The notes under the pieces were generated by a model that saw only the letters and a program-made list of their open reading frames with translations, did not search any database and was not told the origin of the DNA. Positions 1-6,456 of a stretch of DNA of 7,487 nucleotides are shown one piece after another. The DNA is from Candidatus Zixiibacteriota bacterium (GTDB lineage Bacteria > Zixibacteria > MSB-5A5 > GN15 > JACZUZ01), in the NCBI GenBank assembly GCA_022563625.1, contig JADFNA010000069.1, forward strand, positions 1 through 7,487. The letters run 5' to 3'. The position numbers and the translations under genes are program-made. The stretch's first letter is position 1, and every line of letters begins with the position of its first letter.

Positions 1-384
1 CCACAATCCTTTGCCGGTGCTGACATCGAGCTTGTAGACGTGGGTGTCTCTGGCTGCGAAGTACACGCCCGTGCTGTCCACGTGGATGCCGCCCGGGATC
101 GGCGCGCCCGACTGAAAAACCCAGAAACGTGTCTTGTCGTGCGAGTCGCAGGCACGAATCTTGCCGTCCCTTGAACCAAAGAATAGGCCTCCGCTCCAGA
201 GTGTGGGGGTCGAAACGCTGGGCCGGCCCATCCGAATGCGCCATTTGAGAACGGTCGATATGCCCGTGGGGCTAGGAACCAATTCGAAGCAATGCAGCAT
301 CGAGTCGAGACCACAAGCGTAGACCCTGACACCGTCGCTCACCGCCGCGGAGCAGGGAACGAAGTCGATCTCCAAGCGCGCCAC
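1..384 (-). CDS. PQQ/WD-like beta-propeller protein, internal fragment
   Basis: The minus strand is open from the left edge to about 384 and reads as beta-propeller blades. Seen directly: repeated blade cores of the type SDGVRVYACGLDSMLHCFEL, then SGGLFFGSRDGKIRACD, then STGVYFAARDTHVYKLDVST followed by GKGLW. This is the pattern 'hydrophobic strand, G-x-D/RD, strand, L/C-D, G, W' known from PQQ-like repeat proteins (BamB-like or outer-surface quinoprotein-like folds). The 3' end lies beyond the left edge, and the 5' end is lost at the joint with the permease reading the other way. No signal peptide, start region or cofactor site is visible, so PQQ binding cannot be claimed; many such repeats bind no cofactor. 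The first 120 bases are about 62 % G+C, richer than the neighbouring permease (40 % in 601-660), which suggests a different origin. A GTG at 384-382 could be read as a start but would begin mid-fold. Confidence 0.75.
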   Translation of the reverse strand, partial: MARLEIDFVPCSAAVSDGVRVYACGLDSMLHCFELVPSPTGISTVLKWRIRMGRPSVSTPTLWSGGLFFGSRDGKIRACDSHDKTRFWVFQSGAPIPGGIHVDSTGVYFAARDTHVYKLDVSTGKGLW

Positions 385-385
385 A

Positions 386-1249
386 AGCCCTGATGATTTT
401 CGCGGAGTCTGGCCCGAAGAGGCGATTGTCACTAACCGGGACGTGGATTTCGGGCGCTTCATTGATGAGAACGACATGCAGCGCCGGGCGATGGTGTGTG
501 TGCTTGGTCCGGAAATGGCCGATGCGCTATTTAATTCACGCCAGGAGGCGGTGGGCAAAGTGATTCGGATAAACAGCCGCAAATTCACGGTGATTGGCGT
601 GCAGGAAGAAATTGAGTACCTGTTTAATATCAGCGAAAACGATTTCGCTTTCATTCCCCTGACGACTTTTGATAAGATTTATCCATCGGTAAAAGACGTT
701 TTGATTCTATGCAGCGCCAGATCAAAGGAAAATATGGACAAAGCCCTAGATCAAGTGACCAATGCCCTGCGCCGGGTCAGGCATGTCAGGCCGGACCAAG
801 AAAATAATTTTGGCCTCAGAACACAGGATTTATTCAAGGACCGGGTTGCCGGTCTGATGTTGAACGTGCAGCTAGGAGGACTGGCGGTATCTCTTGTCGG
901 CCTTCTGGTAGGTCTGATCGGCGTGATGAACATTATGCTTATTTCTGTGACTGAGCGCACACGCGAAATCGGGGTGCGCAAAGCAATCGGCGCTCAGCGT
1001 TCGAGCATACTCCTGCAGTTCCTGACTGAAGCCGCCACTTTAACAGGCATCGGCGGCCTGACCGGGATTCTCATGGGCGCACTGGTCGGCTTTATTTTTA
1101 CCACTATTGTCGATTGGACTTACTATGTTTCGCCCTACTGGGCCATTGGCGGCCTTTTGGCTTCCGCGCTGACTGGCATAGTGGCCGGAATTATCCCGGC
1201 CTGGAAAGCCTCTCGGCTGGACCCAATCGAAGCGCTCCGCTACGAGTAA
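386..1249 (+). CDS. MacB/FtsX-family ABC transporter permease, 5'-truncated
   Basis: C-terminal part of a MacB-type ABC permease, the inner-membrane subunit that works with a MacB/LolD-like ATPase in efflux or lipoprotein handling; the substrate cannot be read here. Numbering from the GTG at 443, residues 1-145 are the end of the periplasmic MacB_PCD domain (DFGRFIDEND, then a VLGPEMADALF-type segment, then G-K-V-I-R-I and F-T-V-I-G-V strands). FtsX membrane segments follow at about 146-168, 200-224 and 232-254. The hallmark cytoplasmic loop ERTREIGVRKAIGAQ lies at 171-185, and the ending PAWKASRLDPIEALRYE is the classic MacB C-terminus. Family similarity continues upstream of 443 (GVWPEEAIVTNRD) to around 390-400, so the GTG at 443 is not the real start. 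The first transmembrane helix and the N-terminal half of the periplasmic domain are missing. The cut is at the joint with the opposite-strand propeller fragment. No ATPase gene is in view. Confidence 0.9.
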   Translation, partial: SPDDFRGVWPEEAIVTNRDVDFGRFIDENDMQRRAMVCVLGPEMADALFNSRQEAVGKVIRINSRKFTVIGVQEEIEYLFNISENDFAFIPLTTFDKIYPSVKDVLILCSARSKENMDKALDQVTNALRRVRHVRPDQENNFGLRTQDLFKDRVAGLMLNVQLGGLAVSLVGLLVGLIGVMNIMLISVTERTREIGVRKAIGAQRSSILLQFLTEAATLTGIGGLTGILMGALVGFIFTTIVDWTYYVSPYWAIGGLLASALTGIVAGIIPAWKASRLDPIEALRYE

Positions 1250-1388
1250 ACCACACCACATTGCCCTACAGCCTCCCACCTGACCGACCGCCGCGTTACC
1301 ATCGCTCGCACTTTGCGATCTGCGGGATTATCTTATGATTGCGAGATGAAACCAGACCGGTTACATTGGTGTTAGAGAGAGTAGGTCT

Positions 1389-2780
1389 ATGATGAACCGG
1401 ATGTCGTCTATATTTGGATTGAACAACTCGAACAGGCCAGTCTGCATTCGCCTGCGGGCGCCCTTCGGGGTTTTCGCCTTATTGGCGCTGTGTATCTTGC
1501 CGCCCCAGGATGTTTCGGCCCAGCGTCCTGATTTGGACTTTGGCAGGGTAGAGCTGGGAGGGCCGAGCTTTAGCCTCGATTTGGCGGAGTTCCGTTCAGA
1601 GTATCCTGACTCGACCTTGCTTGAAGTGTATTACAAGATTCCGAATACGGGGCTTTCGTTTGTAGCTGTTGACAGCGGCTATGAAGCGAATTATGAGCTC
1701 GCAATTTCTGCGTACAAAAAGAACTCGCGTGTCGCACATCAGGAGGTCCGCCGCAAGCTGTTCGTGGCAGAGCTTTCGCGCACAAAGCTCTACAGCGATT
1801 ATGTTCTCAACGTAGTTGAATTTCATCTCCGTCCCGGAAAATATAAGATCCGGGGCGTTCTGCGAGATCTCAACAGCGGCCAGCAGCGGAAAATTGAGCG
1901 AAAGACAAAACTCAAGAACCTGTCCGGGGACAAAAAGCCAAAATTGTCCGGCATTGAGCTCCTCTATTCCGTGAATTTTTCCGATGAAAACACAAAGTTT
2001 TTTCGCAAAGGCGATGTTACTGCGGTGCCGCTGGTGGATCGGGCGCTTCAGGGTGGTGTGGATGGCGGCCCGGCTCTGTTCTATTTTGAAATATACTCGG
2101 GCGCTGACAAAAAGCTCAATGCGCTGATCGACACACGAATCAATCACGTTACTGACGGACCCGTTTATCGAGACACTGTATATGTTCTCATGGATAAACC
2201 GGTAACGAGGCAGGTCAGGCAAGTGGACCTGACAGACTTCAGGCCCGGGGAGTATGAAGTTACAGTCGAGGTGATTGCACGCAGGGGAAAAGTGACCGAC
2301 CGCAGAATCGCCGCGTTCCATATCAACTGGTCGCTCCTGGGCCGGGTGCAGCACGACTACAATACAGTGCTCGACCAATTGCAGCACATTGCGGCCAGTG
2401 AAGAGATGAAGGCGCTCAAGGAGGCCAAGTCAGTCGAGGAGCGGATGCGCGCCTGGAAAGTTTTTTGGGACGGCCGGGATCCGACGCCGGAAACCAAGGC
2501 CAATGAAGCCAGGGTCAGTTTCTATTATCGGGTGCGTTATGCGAATAAGTACTTTTCGGCCCCCAGACGGATCGGGTGGCGCAGTGATCGAGGAATGGTC
2601 CTTTTGCGCTACGGGTCCCCCGATGAAACTGTGGAAGATCCGGTCCCGTTGAATGCTATCGCGCGGCAAATTTGGTATTATTACAATTACTCCGGCGAAC
2701 CGCTGCGGTTTGTCTTCGAGGATAGGTACGGTGACGCCGACTTTCAGTTGCTGTTTCCATATGATGGGCGTTTGAGATGA
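1389..2780 (+). CDS. exported GWxTD-domain protein (first of a tandem pair)
   Basis: 463 residues. Function is not established for this family, which is known mainly from Bacteroidetes-Chlorobi, Acidobacteria, Gemmatimonadetes and related candidate phyla. A signal peptide is visible: basic RLR at 21-23, a hydrophobic stretch at about 25-38 and a likely cut after VSA (44). Residues 60-315 look like beta-sandwich modules (LRPGKYKIRGVLRD, FRPGEYEVTVEV). The C-terminal GWxTD region spans about 340-460: FW at 359-360, RDPTPETKANEARV at 363-376, the signature at 396-400 and RYGSPDE at 407-413. The signature is GWRSD, with Ser in place of the usual Thr. The start ATG is doubled (1389 and 1392) and has a purine-rich GAGAGAG stretch at about 1376-1382 upstream. 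It lies 21 bases ahead of a paralogue on the same strand, so the two are probably cotranscribed. The paralogue aligns throughout (SGIELLYS here, SGVEFAHR there). Confidence 0.9.
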   Translation: MMNRMSSIFGLNNSNRPVCIRLRAPFGVFALLALCILPPQDVSAQRPDLDFGRVELGGPSFSLDLAEFRSEYPDSTLLEVYYKIPNTGLSFVAVDSGYEANYELAISAYKKNSRVAHQEVRRKLFVAELSRTKLYSDYVLNVVEFHLRPGKYKIRGVLRDLNSGQQRKIERKTKLKNLSGDKKPKLSGIELLYSVNFSDENTKFFRKGDVTAVPLVDRALQGGVDGGPALFYFEIYSGADKKLNALIDTRINHVTDGPVYRDTVYVLMDKPVTRQVRQVDLTDFRPGEYEVTVEVIARRGKVTDRRIAAFHINWSLLGRVQHDYNTVLDQLQHIAASEEMKALKEAKSVEERMRAWKVFWDGRDPTPETKANEARVSFYYRVRYANKYFSAPRRIGWRSDRGMVLLRYGSPDETVEDPVPLNAIARQIWYYYNYSGEPLRFVFEDRYGDADFQLLFPYDGRLR

Positions 2781-2786
2781 AGCCGC

Positions 2787-2844
2787 CTTTTACAGGCAGA
2801 CATGTACAAGCACACATTTTACAAGCACACATTTTACAGGCAGA
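2787..2844 (+). repeat. nested short direct repeats at the start of the second GWxTD gene
   Basis: A 15-base unit, ACAAGCACACATTTT, occurs twice head to tail at 2806-2820 and 2821-2835. A 13-base block, TTTTACAGGCAGA, flanks the pair on both sides (about 2788-2800 and 2832-2844). If the upstream ATG is used, the tandem unit encodes YKHTF twice. The arrangement looks like replication slippage that duplicated the translation-initiation area. It overlaps the intergenic gap and the first codons of the downstream gene. Confidence 0.85.
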
Positions 2845-4382
2845 TAGTTGTGATGCTAAACAATTTGCAGACCAATAAGATTGAAACTGGGACCTTTGTG
2901 TACAGCGCAGCATTCCGCCCGGTTTCAACCACTGTCCGCGTTCGGCGGGGCATTGTCTTGCTCCTGGGAGCGTTAGCGTTTTTCCCGACAGGAAAGTCCC
3001 CGGCCCGGACATTAGAATCAGTCGGACTCGATCTGCGAGTGACGCCGATTTCTTTCCCGAACCCGCTTTTAGCTCCGGCGACTCTGATTGAGTTTTCCTA
3101 TGTAATCAGTCAATCCGGACTGGAGTTTCTGACAGACTCGGCCGGTTCCCAGAGGCTGGCGGGGATATATGCCGATGTGGTCCTATTTGATTCTACAAAT
3201 ACACCGGTTGATTCATCCAGCCAGGTGTATTATACCCGCGAATCAAATGTCGGCGGCGAGAGGTCAGTCGTGTCCAACCGCCTGCGTTTGGCGATTACTC
3301 CCGGGTCCTATTCATATCGTTTGACGGTCATGGATATCACCAGCAAACGCGAGGAATCAAGATCAAATACGTTGAACGTGGTAGAGGCCTCGCGAGACCG
3401 TCTGAGTATCAGCGGTGTGGAGTTTGCCCATCGTTTGGAGCGGGTTGATGAAGATAATCAGCGAAACAATCCGCTGGTAAAGAACGGACGTCTGGTTACG
3501 CCCAATCCGCTTGGCGTCTGCTCTATTGATGACAGCCTGATACATATTTACGCCGAAATCTACAACCTCGCCCGGGACACTGCCGGGGGTTATCGGATGG
3601 GTGTGCGGGTGGAACTGGTTGAAAGTGGCGCCCTGTTTCCCAGCATCCTGGATGAATCATTTTGGGAGGTCGAGGGCGGTTCTATTGTCTTCGCAAAATC
3701 TATTGAGCACAAAACCAAGAAACCGGGCAAATACATGTTTAACTTGATAGTCACCGACGCAAACGCCGGGATTACCGACACCAGCGCGCGGCCGATTTAT
3801 TTTTATGACCCGGAAACAGGGTCTTTCTTCGCGGACGGCGCCGCCGGGGCTGACGGGTTTGGCCCTGATCCATATGACACTACCAGCCTGGAAACACGCA
3901 GAAACATCGTTTACTGGCTGCTCTCGCCCCGCGACAGGGGCATGATGGAGTCTCTCAATGATGTCGGCCAGCAGCAGTTTATCAAACAATTCTGGATAGA
4001 TAATGATGACAACAAAGCGACACGGGTCAATGAATACCGAAACGAATTGATTGCCCGTTTCGCCATAGCCAACAGGCGTTATTCCAGGTCGATTGAACGC
4101 GCTGACGGCTGGAATACAGACCCCGGACGTATAATCATGCAGTATGGTGAACCGGATGAGCGGATGGAGGTCGCTATTCCATCAATTGGAAACGATGTGA
4201 CCGATGAGCACAGTTGGGAGCGCTGGAATTATGACAGGATACAGGGGGGAGTGTACTTTATTTTCGCCAACGACCGCGGATACAGTGAATTCCGCCTGCG
4301 CCATTCGAACGCCCAGGGCGAGAGATTTGACTCGGGGGTCGAAGAGAACATTAACCGGATTTTCCGCTCGACTGGCGGATAA
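2802..4382 (+). CDS. exported GWxTD-domain protein (second of a tandem pair)
   Basis: Up to 526 residues, with the same architecture as the gene before it. A signal/anchor segment lies at about 47-62 (RVRRG, then IVLLLGALAFF) with a possible cut after SPA (68). Beta-rich modules follow, and the C-terminal domain has FW at 397-398, a canonical GWNTD at 436-440 and QYGEPDE at 447-453. The start is uncertain. ATG 2802 gives an odd repeat-encoded leader (YKHTF twice), while ATG 2853 (residue 18, LNNLQTNK) would drop it and still keep the signal sequence. Both candidate starts are preceded by the same TTTTACAGGCAGA block, so ribosome-binding evidence does not separate them; I favour 2853 slightly because the shorter N-region is more normal for a signal peptide. 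It ends in TAA, 80 bases before the hairpin at 4462-4487. Its partner may be the adjacent GWxTD paralogue; this is inference from pairing only. Confidence 0.88.
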   Translation: MYKHTFYKHTFYRQIVVMLNNLQTNKIETGTFVYSAAFRPVSTTVRVRRGIVLLLGALAFFPTGKSPARTLESVGLDLRVTPISFPNPLLAPATLIEFSYVISQSGLEFLTDSAGSQRLAGIYADVVLFDSTNTPVDSSSQVYYTRESNVGGERSVVSNRLRLAITPGSYSYRLTVMDITSKREESRSNTLNVVEASRDRLSISGVEFAHRLERVDEDNQRNNPLVKNGRLVTPNPLGVCSIDDSLIHIYAEIYNLARDTAGGYRMGVRVELVESGALFPSILDESFWEVEGGSIVFAKSIEHKTKKPGKYMFNLIVTDANAGITDTSARPIYFYDPETGSFFADGAAGADGFGPDPYDTTSLETRRNIVYWLLSPRDRGMMESLNDVGQQQFIKQFWIDNDDNKATRVNEYRNELIARFAIANRRYSRSIERADGWNTDPGRIIMQYGEPDERMEVAIPSIGNDVTDEHSWERWNYDRIQGGVYFIFANDRGYSEFRLRHSNAQGERFDSGVEENINRIFRSTGG

Positions 4383-4461
4383 ACGCGGAGCAGCGGCCTT
4401 CTCAAAATTCATGAACTAAAAATCCAAACGAAAGATTCGAAATACAGAATCACAAAACAAA

Positions 4462-4487
4462 AGGCCCGCTCAATTTTGAGCGGGCCT
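4462..4487. terminator. bidirectional intrinsic terminator between convergent genes
   Basis: AGGCCCGCTCAA (4462-4473) and TTGAGCGGGCCT (4476-4487) are perfect inverted complements, giving a 12-bp stem (11 bp with a realistic 4-base loop) rich in G-C. On the minus strand the stem is followed by TTTTGTTTTG, a good U-tract, so it best fits the end of the DUF1573 transcript. On the plus strand the following bases (CTTACATTACTTCTC) are only moderately T-rich, but the position 80 bases after the GWxTD stop fits a shared terminator. Confidence 0.88.
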
Positions 4488-4575
4488 CTTACATTACTTC
4501 TCGTTAGTTTGTTCGCGGGTCTGTTTCAAACGCTGAACTGATCTTCGCCTAACGGCTGGCGATTATGCCTGAGGA

Positions 4576-5349
4576 TCAGGAACCACCGGTCTTTCCGGTG
4601 GCTGTCATGGTGGAATCGAGGGCCGAAGAAAGCTTGCGGACTGTGCGTTTGATCGGCAATGTGAATCGAACAGGTTTTTTCTGGGCTTCGCCTTTGACAA
4701 CAAAGGTCACTGATTTCTCAAAGGACTGCTCAACTCTGTCCCGGTTGATTGTTACCGTGCCGGTGGCTGACTCACCTGCCTTGATAGTTGTTGATTTGAA
4801 ATCGACATCAATGAATCTGCTTTGATAATCGATAACACTGACCTCCAGGTCGGACTTGGAAACGTTGTTTATCGTAAACTTCGCTTTGGTGCGTTTCTTT
4901 TCTCCGAACTGGGAAATGTCCAGTTTGTACGGTTTGAACGTGATCGGATAAGCTGAATCCGGGCGCGGCAAAACGTGAGCGGTTATCTGGACCGAGCGAG
5001 GTAAATCGCTGCCCTTGATATAAATCTTGGGACGTTTAGAGACGCGGGTGCGTCCGGATTTGGTGTCAAAAATTATTTCCAGCCGAGTGCTGTCACCGAC
5101 AGCAAGACGCTCCTTTTCCAAAGGAGCTTTTGTGCATCCTCAGCCAGGGACTATTTTAGCGATAATCAGGCTGTCATCGCCGGTTGATTTGAGCCAGAAT
5201 ACATGGGTCAGCTTCGACTTTTGCGGCGCAAATCCAAAATCAAATAGTGATTCTGGAATTGTCAGGTTTGACTCTGCGGATGCCAGGGCCGCCAGCGAAA
5301 AGCAAAACGCCAGTCCCGTAATGGCGCATCTTGTGAATGGTTTCAACAT
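4576..5349 (-). CDS. DUF1573-family exported protein with in-frame UGA, candidate selenoprotein
   Basis: Read through the UGA at 5142-5140 this gene encodes 257 residues. It has a signal peptide at 1-25 (LAFCFSLAALASA, cut before ESN) and a DUF1573 Ig-like domain at about 30-115 (FDFGFAPQKSKL, VFWLKSTGDDSL, KIVPG-U-GCTKAPLEKERL). A second beta-sandwich lies at about 120-230 (YKLDISQFGEKK, SFEKSVTFVVKG, FTLPIKR), with a low-complexity tail ending in TGGS. UGA is residue 70 and aligns with the first Cys of the GCGCT motif in the two neighbouring paralogues; Cys72 is kept. Without recoding, the product would be a 69-residue stub and the remaining 181-residue open frame would have no normal start or signal. 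The hairpin at 5109-5127 fits a bacterial SECIS. The start ATG 5349 has ACAGGT upstream at a normal distance. The gene ends in TGA, so UGA is also read as stop here. Alternatives are a pseudogene by nonsense mutation, or a base error. Physiological role unknown; a periplasmic thiol/selenol or metal-binding role is inference. Confidence 0.75.
5109..5127 (-). promoter_or_regulatory. bacterial SECIS-like hairpin
   Basis: On the minus-strand RNA, GCUCCUUU, GGA, AAAGGAGC form a perfect 8-bp stem with a 3-base loop (or a looser U-GGA-A loop). The stem begins 12 nt after the UGA and the loop 20 nt after it. The published bacterial SECIS model, as I recall it, asks for a hairpin inside the coding region with its apical loop about 16-37 nt after the UGA and a G among the first two loop bases; this hairpin meets both. 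It lies within codons for A-P-L-E-K-E-R. The paralogue at 5618-6406, which has Cys, shows no comparable stem at that spot. Confidence 0.65.
5140..5142 (-). other. UGA codon at the conserved Cys position (candidate Sec70)
   Basis: On the minus strand the codons read GTC CCT GGC TGA GGA TGC ACA AAA, that is V-P-G-stop-G-C-T-K. The paralogues have GGT TGT GGC TGT (5618-6406) and GGC TGT GGC TGT (6457-7242) at the same place. A single third-base difference therefore separates UGA from Cys, and the frame is otherwise intact on both sides. Confidence 0.72.
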
Positions 5350-5470
5350 TTTCTACCTGTTGTTTCTACGTGTTAGTTGATTATCCCAAGGTGATTCGGC
5401 AAGGATGAATCCGGCGGGTTTTCCGGTTTCCGATTACTCTTAATCTATCCTACAATTCACATTTCAGGAA

Positions 5471-5500
5471 GTTCCCGGCAGAACTGGTCTCAGCGGGAAC
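5471..5500 (-). promoter_or_regulatory. inverted repeat in the leader of the UGA-containing DUF1573 gene
   Basis: GTTCCCG (5471-5477) and CGGGAAC (5494-5500) are perfect 7-base inverted complements 16 bases apart, with a small inner AGA/TCT pairing possible. The repeat sits just downstream of the possible promoter on the minus strand and about 120 bases before the ATG at 5349. It could be a leader hairpin or an operator half-site pair. Nothing identifies a ligand or a binding protein. Confidence 0.35.
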
Positions 5501-5508
5501 CCTCACAC

Positions 5509-5536
5509 AATATAGCAATCGACAGGAACTACGCAA
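5509..5536 (-). promoter_or_regulatory. possible sigma70-type promoter for the UGA-containing DUF1573 gene
   Basis: On the minus strand TTGCGT (5536-5531) is followed after 16 bases by TATATT (5514-5509). The -10 matches the consensus at 5 of 6 bases and the -35 at 3 of 6. Its place in a 268-base gap makes a separate promoter reasonable, giving a leader of about 150 bases. The match alone is weak. Confidence 0.3.
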
Positions 5537-5574
5537 TTGATTACCAGCAGCCAGCAGCCCTTCCAGAGAAGCAG

Positions 5575-5628
5575 AAAAATATCCCCTCCCCGGGGCTATC
5601 AGGACCGAAGTCCGGGACTATGGTCCCG
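5575..5628 (-). terminator. hairpin cluster and U-tract after the middle DUF1573 gene
   Basis: On the minus strand, overlapping and just after the TAG at 5620-5618, three small hairpins follow one another. They are CGGGAC-CATA-GTCCCG (5628-5613), GGAC-TTCG-GTCC with a UUCG tetraloop (5613-5602), and CCCC/GGGG around a GGGGA loop (5595-5583). ATATTTTT follows (5582-5575). The last stem with its U-tract could terminate or attenuate transcription before the gene starting at 5349. Each stem is short, so strength is uncertain. Confidence 0.4.
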
Positions 5629-6406
5629 AACCTCCTGCGCTTCTGGCTGTCTTTCCGGCCGGCATGCCCTTGGCGTCCTTGAATACTCGATACGTGCGGG
5701 TTACCGGCAGCGTGAAAATCGTCCGCTCGCCACCGCTTGCAGGGGTGGCGGCAAACGTCAACGATTTCGCAAAGGAACTTTTGAGGCTCTCCGGGTCGAT
5801 TTTCATCAGGAGTTCTATGCTCTCACCGGCTCCAATTCTCACGGGTAGCGAGACTACCAGAAAGCCCCGGGAACTCTCCAATGTCTCAATTAACAGTACT
5901 TCATCTGAGACATTTTCGAGGCGGAAGCGGGCCTGAGAAACTTCGCGTTCACTGTTTTGGGAAATATCCAAACGGACAGGAGCTATGCGGACCGGGGACG
6001 CTTTCTGGTTTTCGCCCAGGATGAACGACTCTATGGTCAGCACCTGGGGGAGAAAATGTCCGGTCATCTGGATCTGTGGGTGTTTGATAACCTTACCAGT
6101 ATATTTTCCGCTGTTAAAAATTATCTCGAGTTTCGCGCTGTCTCCGGGGGCGATTTGGTCTTTGTCTAGCGGCATCTTGGTACAGCCACAACCGGGAATA
6201 ACTTTGAAGATTTTCAAGGTGTCGTCGCCGACCGACTTGAGCCAGAATATCCGTGAAAGCTTTGACTTCTGGGGCGCCAGCCCGAAATTAAACGCGGTGT
6301 CTTCCACCAACATCTTTGACTCCGCAAGAGCGGACCCCGGCGCCGTGAGAAGGGCCCCTAGTACGGCAAACTTCGCCAGATTAGATAATGATTTACATTC
6401 AGTCAT
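5618..6406 (-). CDS. DUF1573-family exported protein, Cys form
   Basis: 262 residues from the ATG at 6406. Signal peptide at about 1-28 (FAVLGALLTAPGSALA, cut before ES). The DUF1573 domain follows at about 35-120, with FNFGLAPQKSKL, IFWLKSVGDDTL and the motif PGCGCTKMPL (Cys73, Cys75). A second Ig-like domain is at about 130-235 (VRLDISQNSE, SFAKSLTFAATP, FTLPVTRTYR), with a Gly/Ser-rich tail (SAGGSGP). It is the closest relative in the window of the UGA-containing gene downstream: FG-x-APQKSKL and the stretch through LEIIF are nearly the same, so the two are probably a tandem duplication. The frame can be extended to a TTG at 6439, but ATG 6406 gives a normal signal peptide; no clear Shine-Dalgarno sequence is seen before either. 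It lies about 50 bases after the upstream DUF1573 gene, so probably in one transcript. Cellular role unknown. Confidence 0.88.
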   Translation of the reverse strand: MTECKSLSNLAKFAVLGALLTAPGSALAESKMLVEDTAFNFGLAPQKSKLSRIFWLKSVGDDTLKIFKVIPGCGCTKMPLDKDQIAPGDSAKLEIIFNSGKYTGKVIKHPQIQMTGHFLPQVLTIESFILGENQKASPVRIAPVRLDISQNSEREVSQARFRLENVSDEVLLIETLESSRGFLVVSLPVRIGAGESIELLMKIDPESLKSSFAKSLTFAATPASGGERTIFTLPVTRTYRVFKDAKGMPAGKTARSAGGSGP

Positions 6407-6456
6407 TTTAGTAAGCCAATGAAGCGCAGAAAGATACAACCCGACACCGCGCCCGG

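Noticed and set aside
134..322. 62-residue plus-strand open frame
   Set aside because: It is antisense to the beta-propeller fragment, which reads as clear repeat blades on the minus strand.
1250..1388. Terminator or promoter between the permease and the first GWxTD gene
   Set aside because: A TCGCA-CTT-TGCGA hairpin at about 1306-1318 has no T-tract. TTGCGA (1313) and TATGAT (1334) are only 15 bases apart. Neither is strong enough to annotate.
1596..2387. 263-residue open frame on the minus strand
   Set aside because: It lies wholly inside the first GWxTD gene, has no recognisable domain and is best seen as an antisense shadow.
2806..2835. CRISPR-like or regulatory tandem array
   Set aside because: There are only two directly abutting 15-base units with no spacers; slippage explains them better.
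4502..4554. CGTTAG/CTAACG inverted repeat downstream of the DUF1573 array
   Set aside because: Only six bases separated by about 41 bases, which is expected by chance.
4576..5121. Separate 181-residue gene starting at a TTG at 5121
   Set aside because: It would begin inside the DUF1573 domain just after the CGCT motif, with no signal peptide. The upstream 69-residue stub is in the same frame and supplies the missing N-terminal half.
4576..5349. Alternative genetic code with UGA as Trp or Gly
   Set aside because: UGA is the terminal stop of the first GWxTD gene (2778-2780), of this DUF1573 gene (4576-4578) and of the fragment at 7266. The single internal UGA aligns with Cys, not with Trp or Gly.
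5985..6422. 145-residue plus-strand open frame
   Set aside because: It is antisense to a clear DUF1573 gene and its residues mirror that gene's codons.
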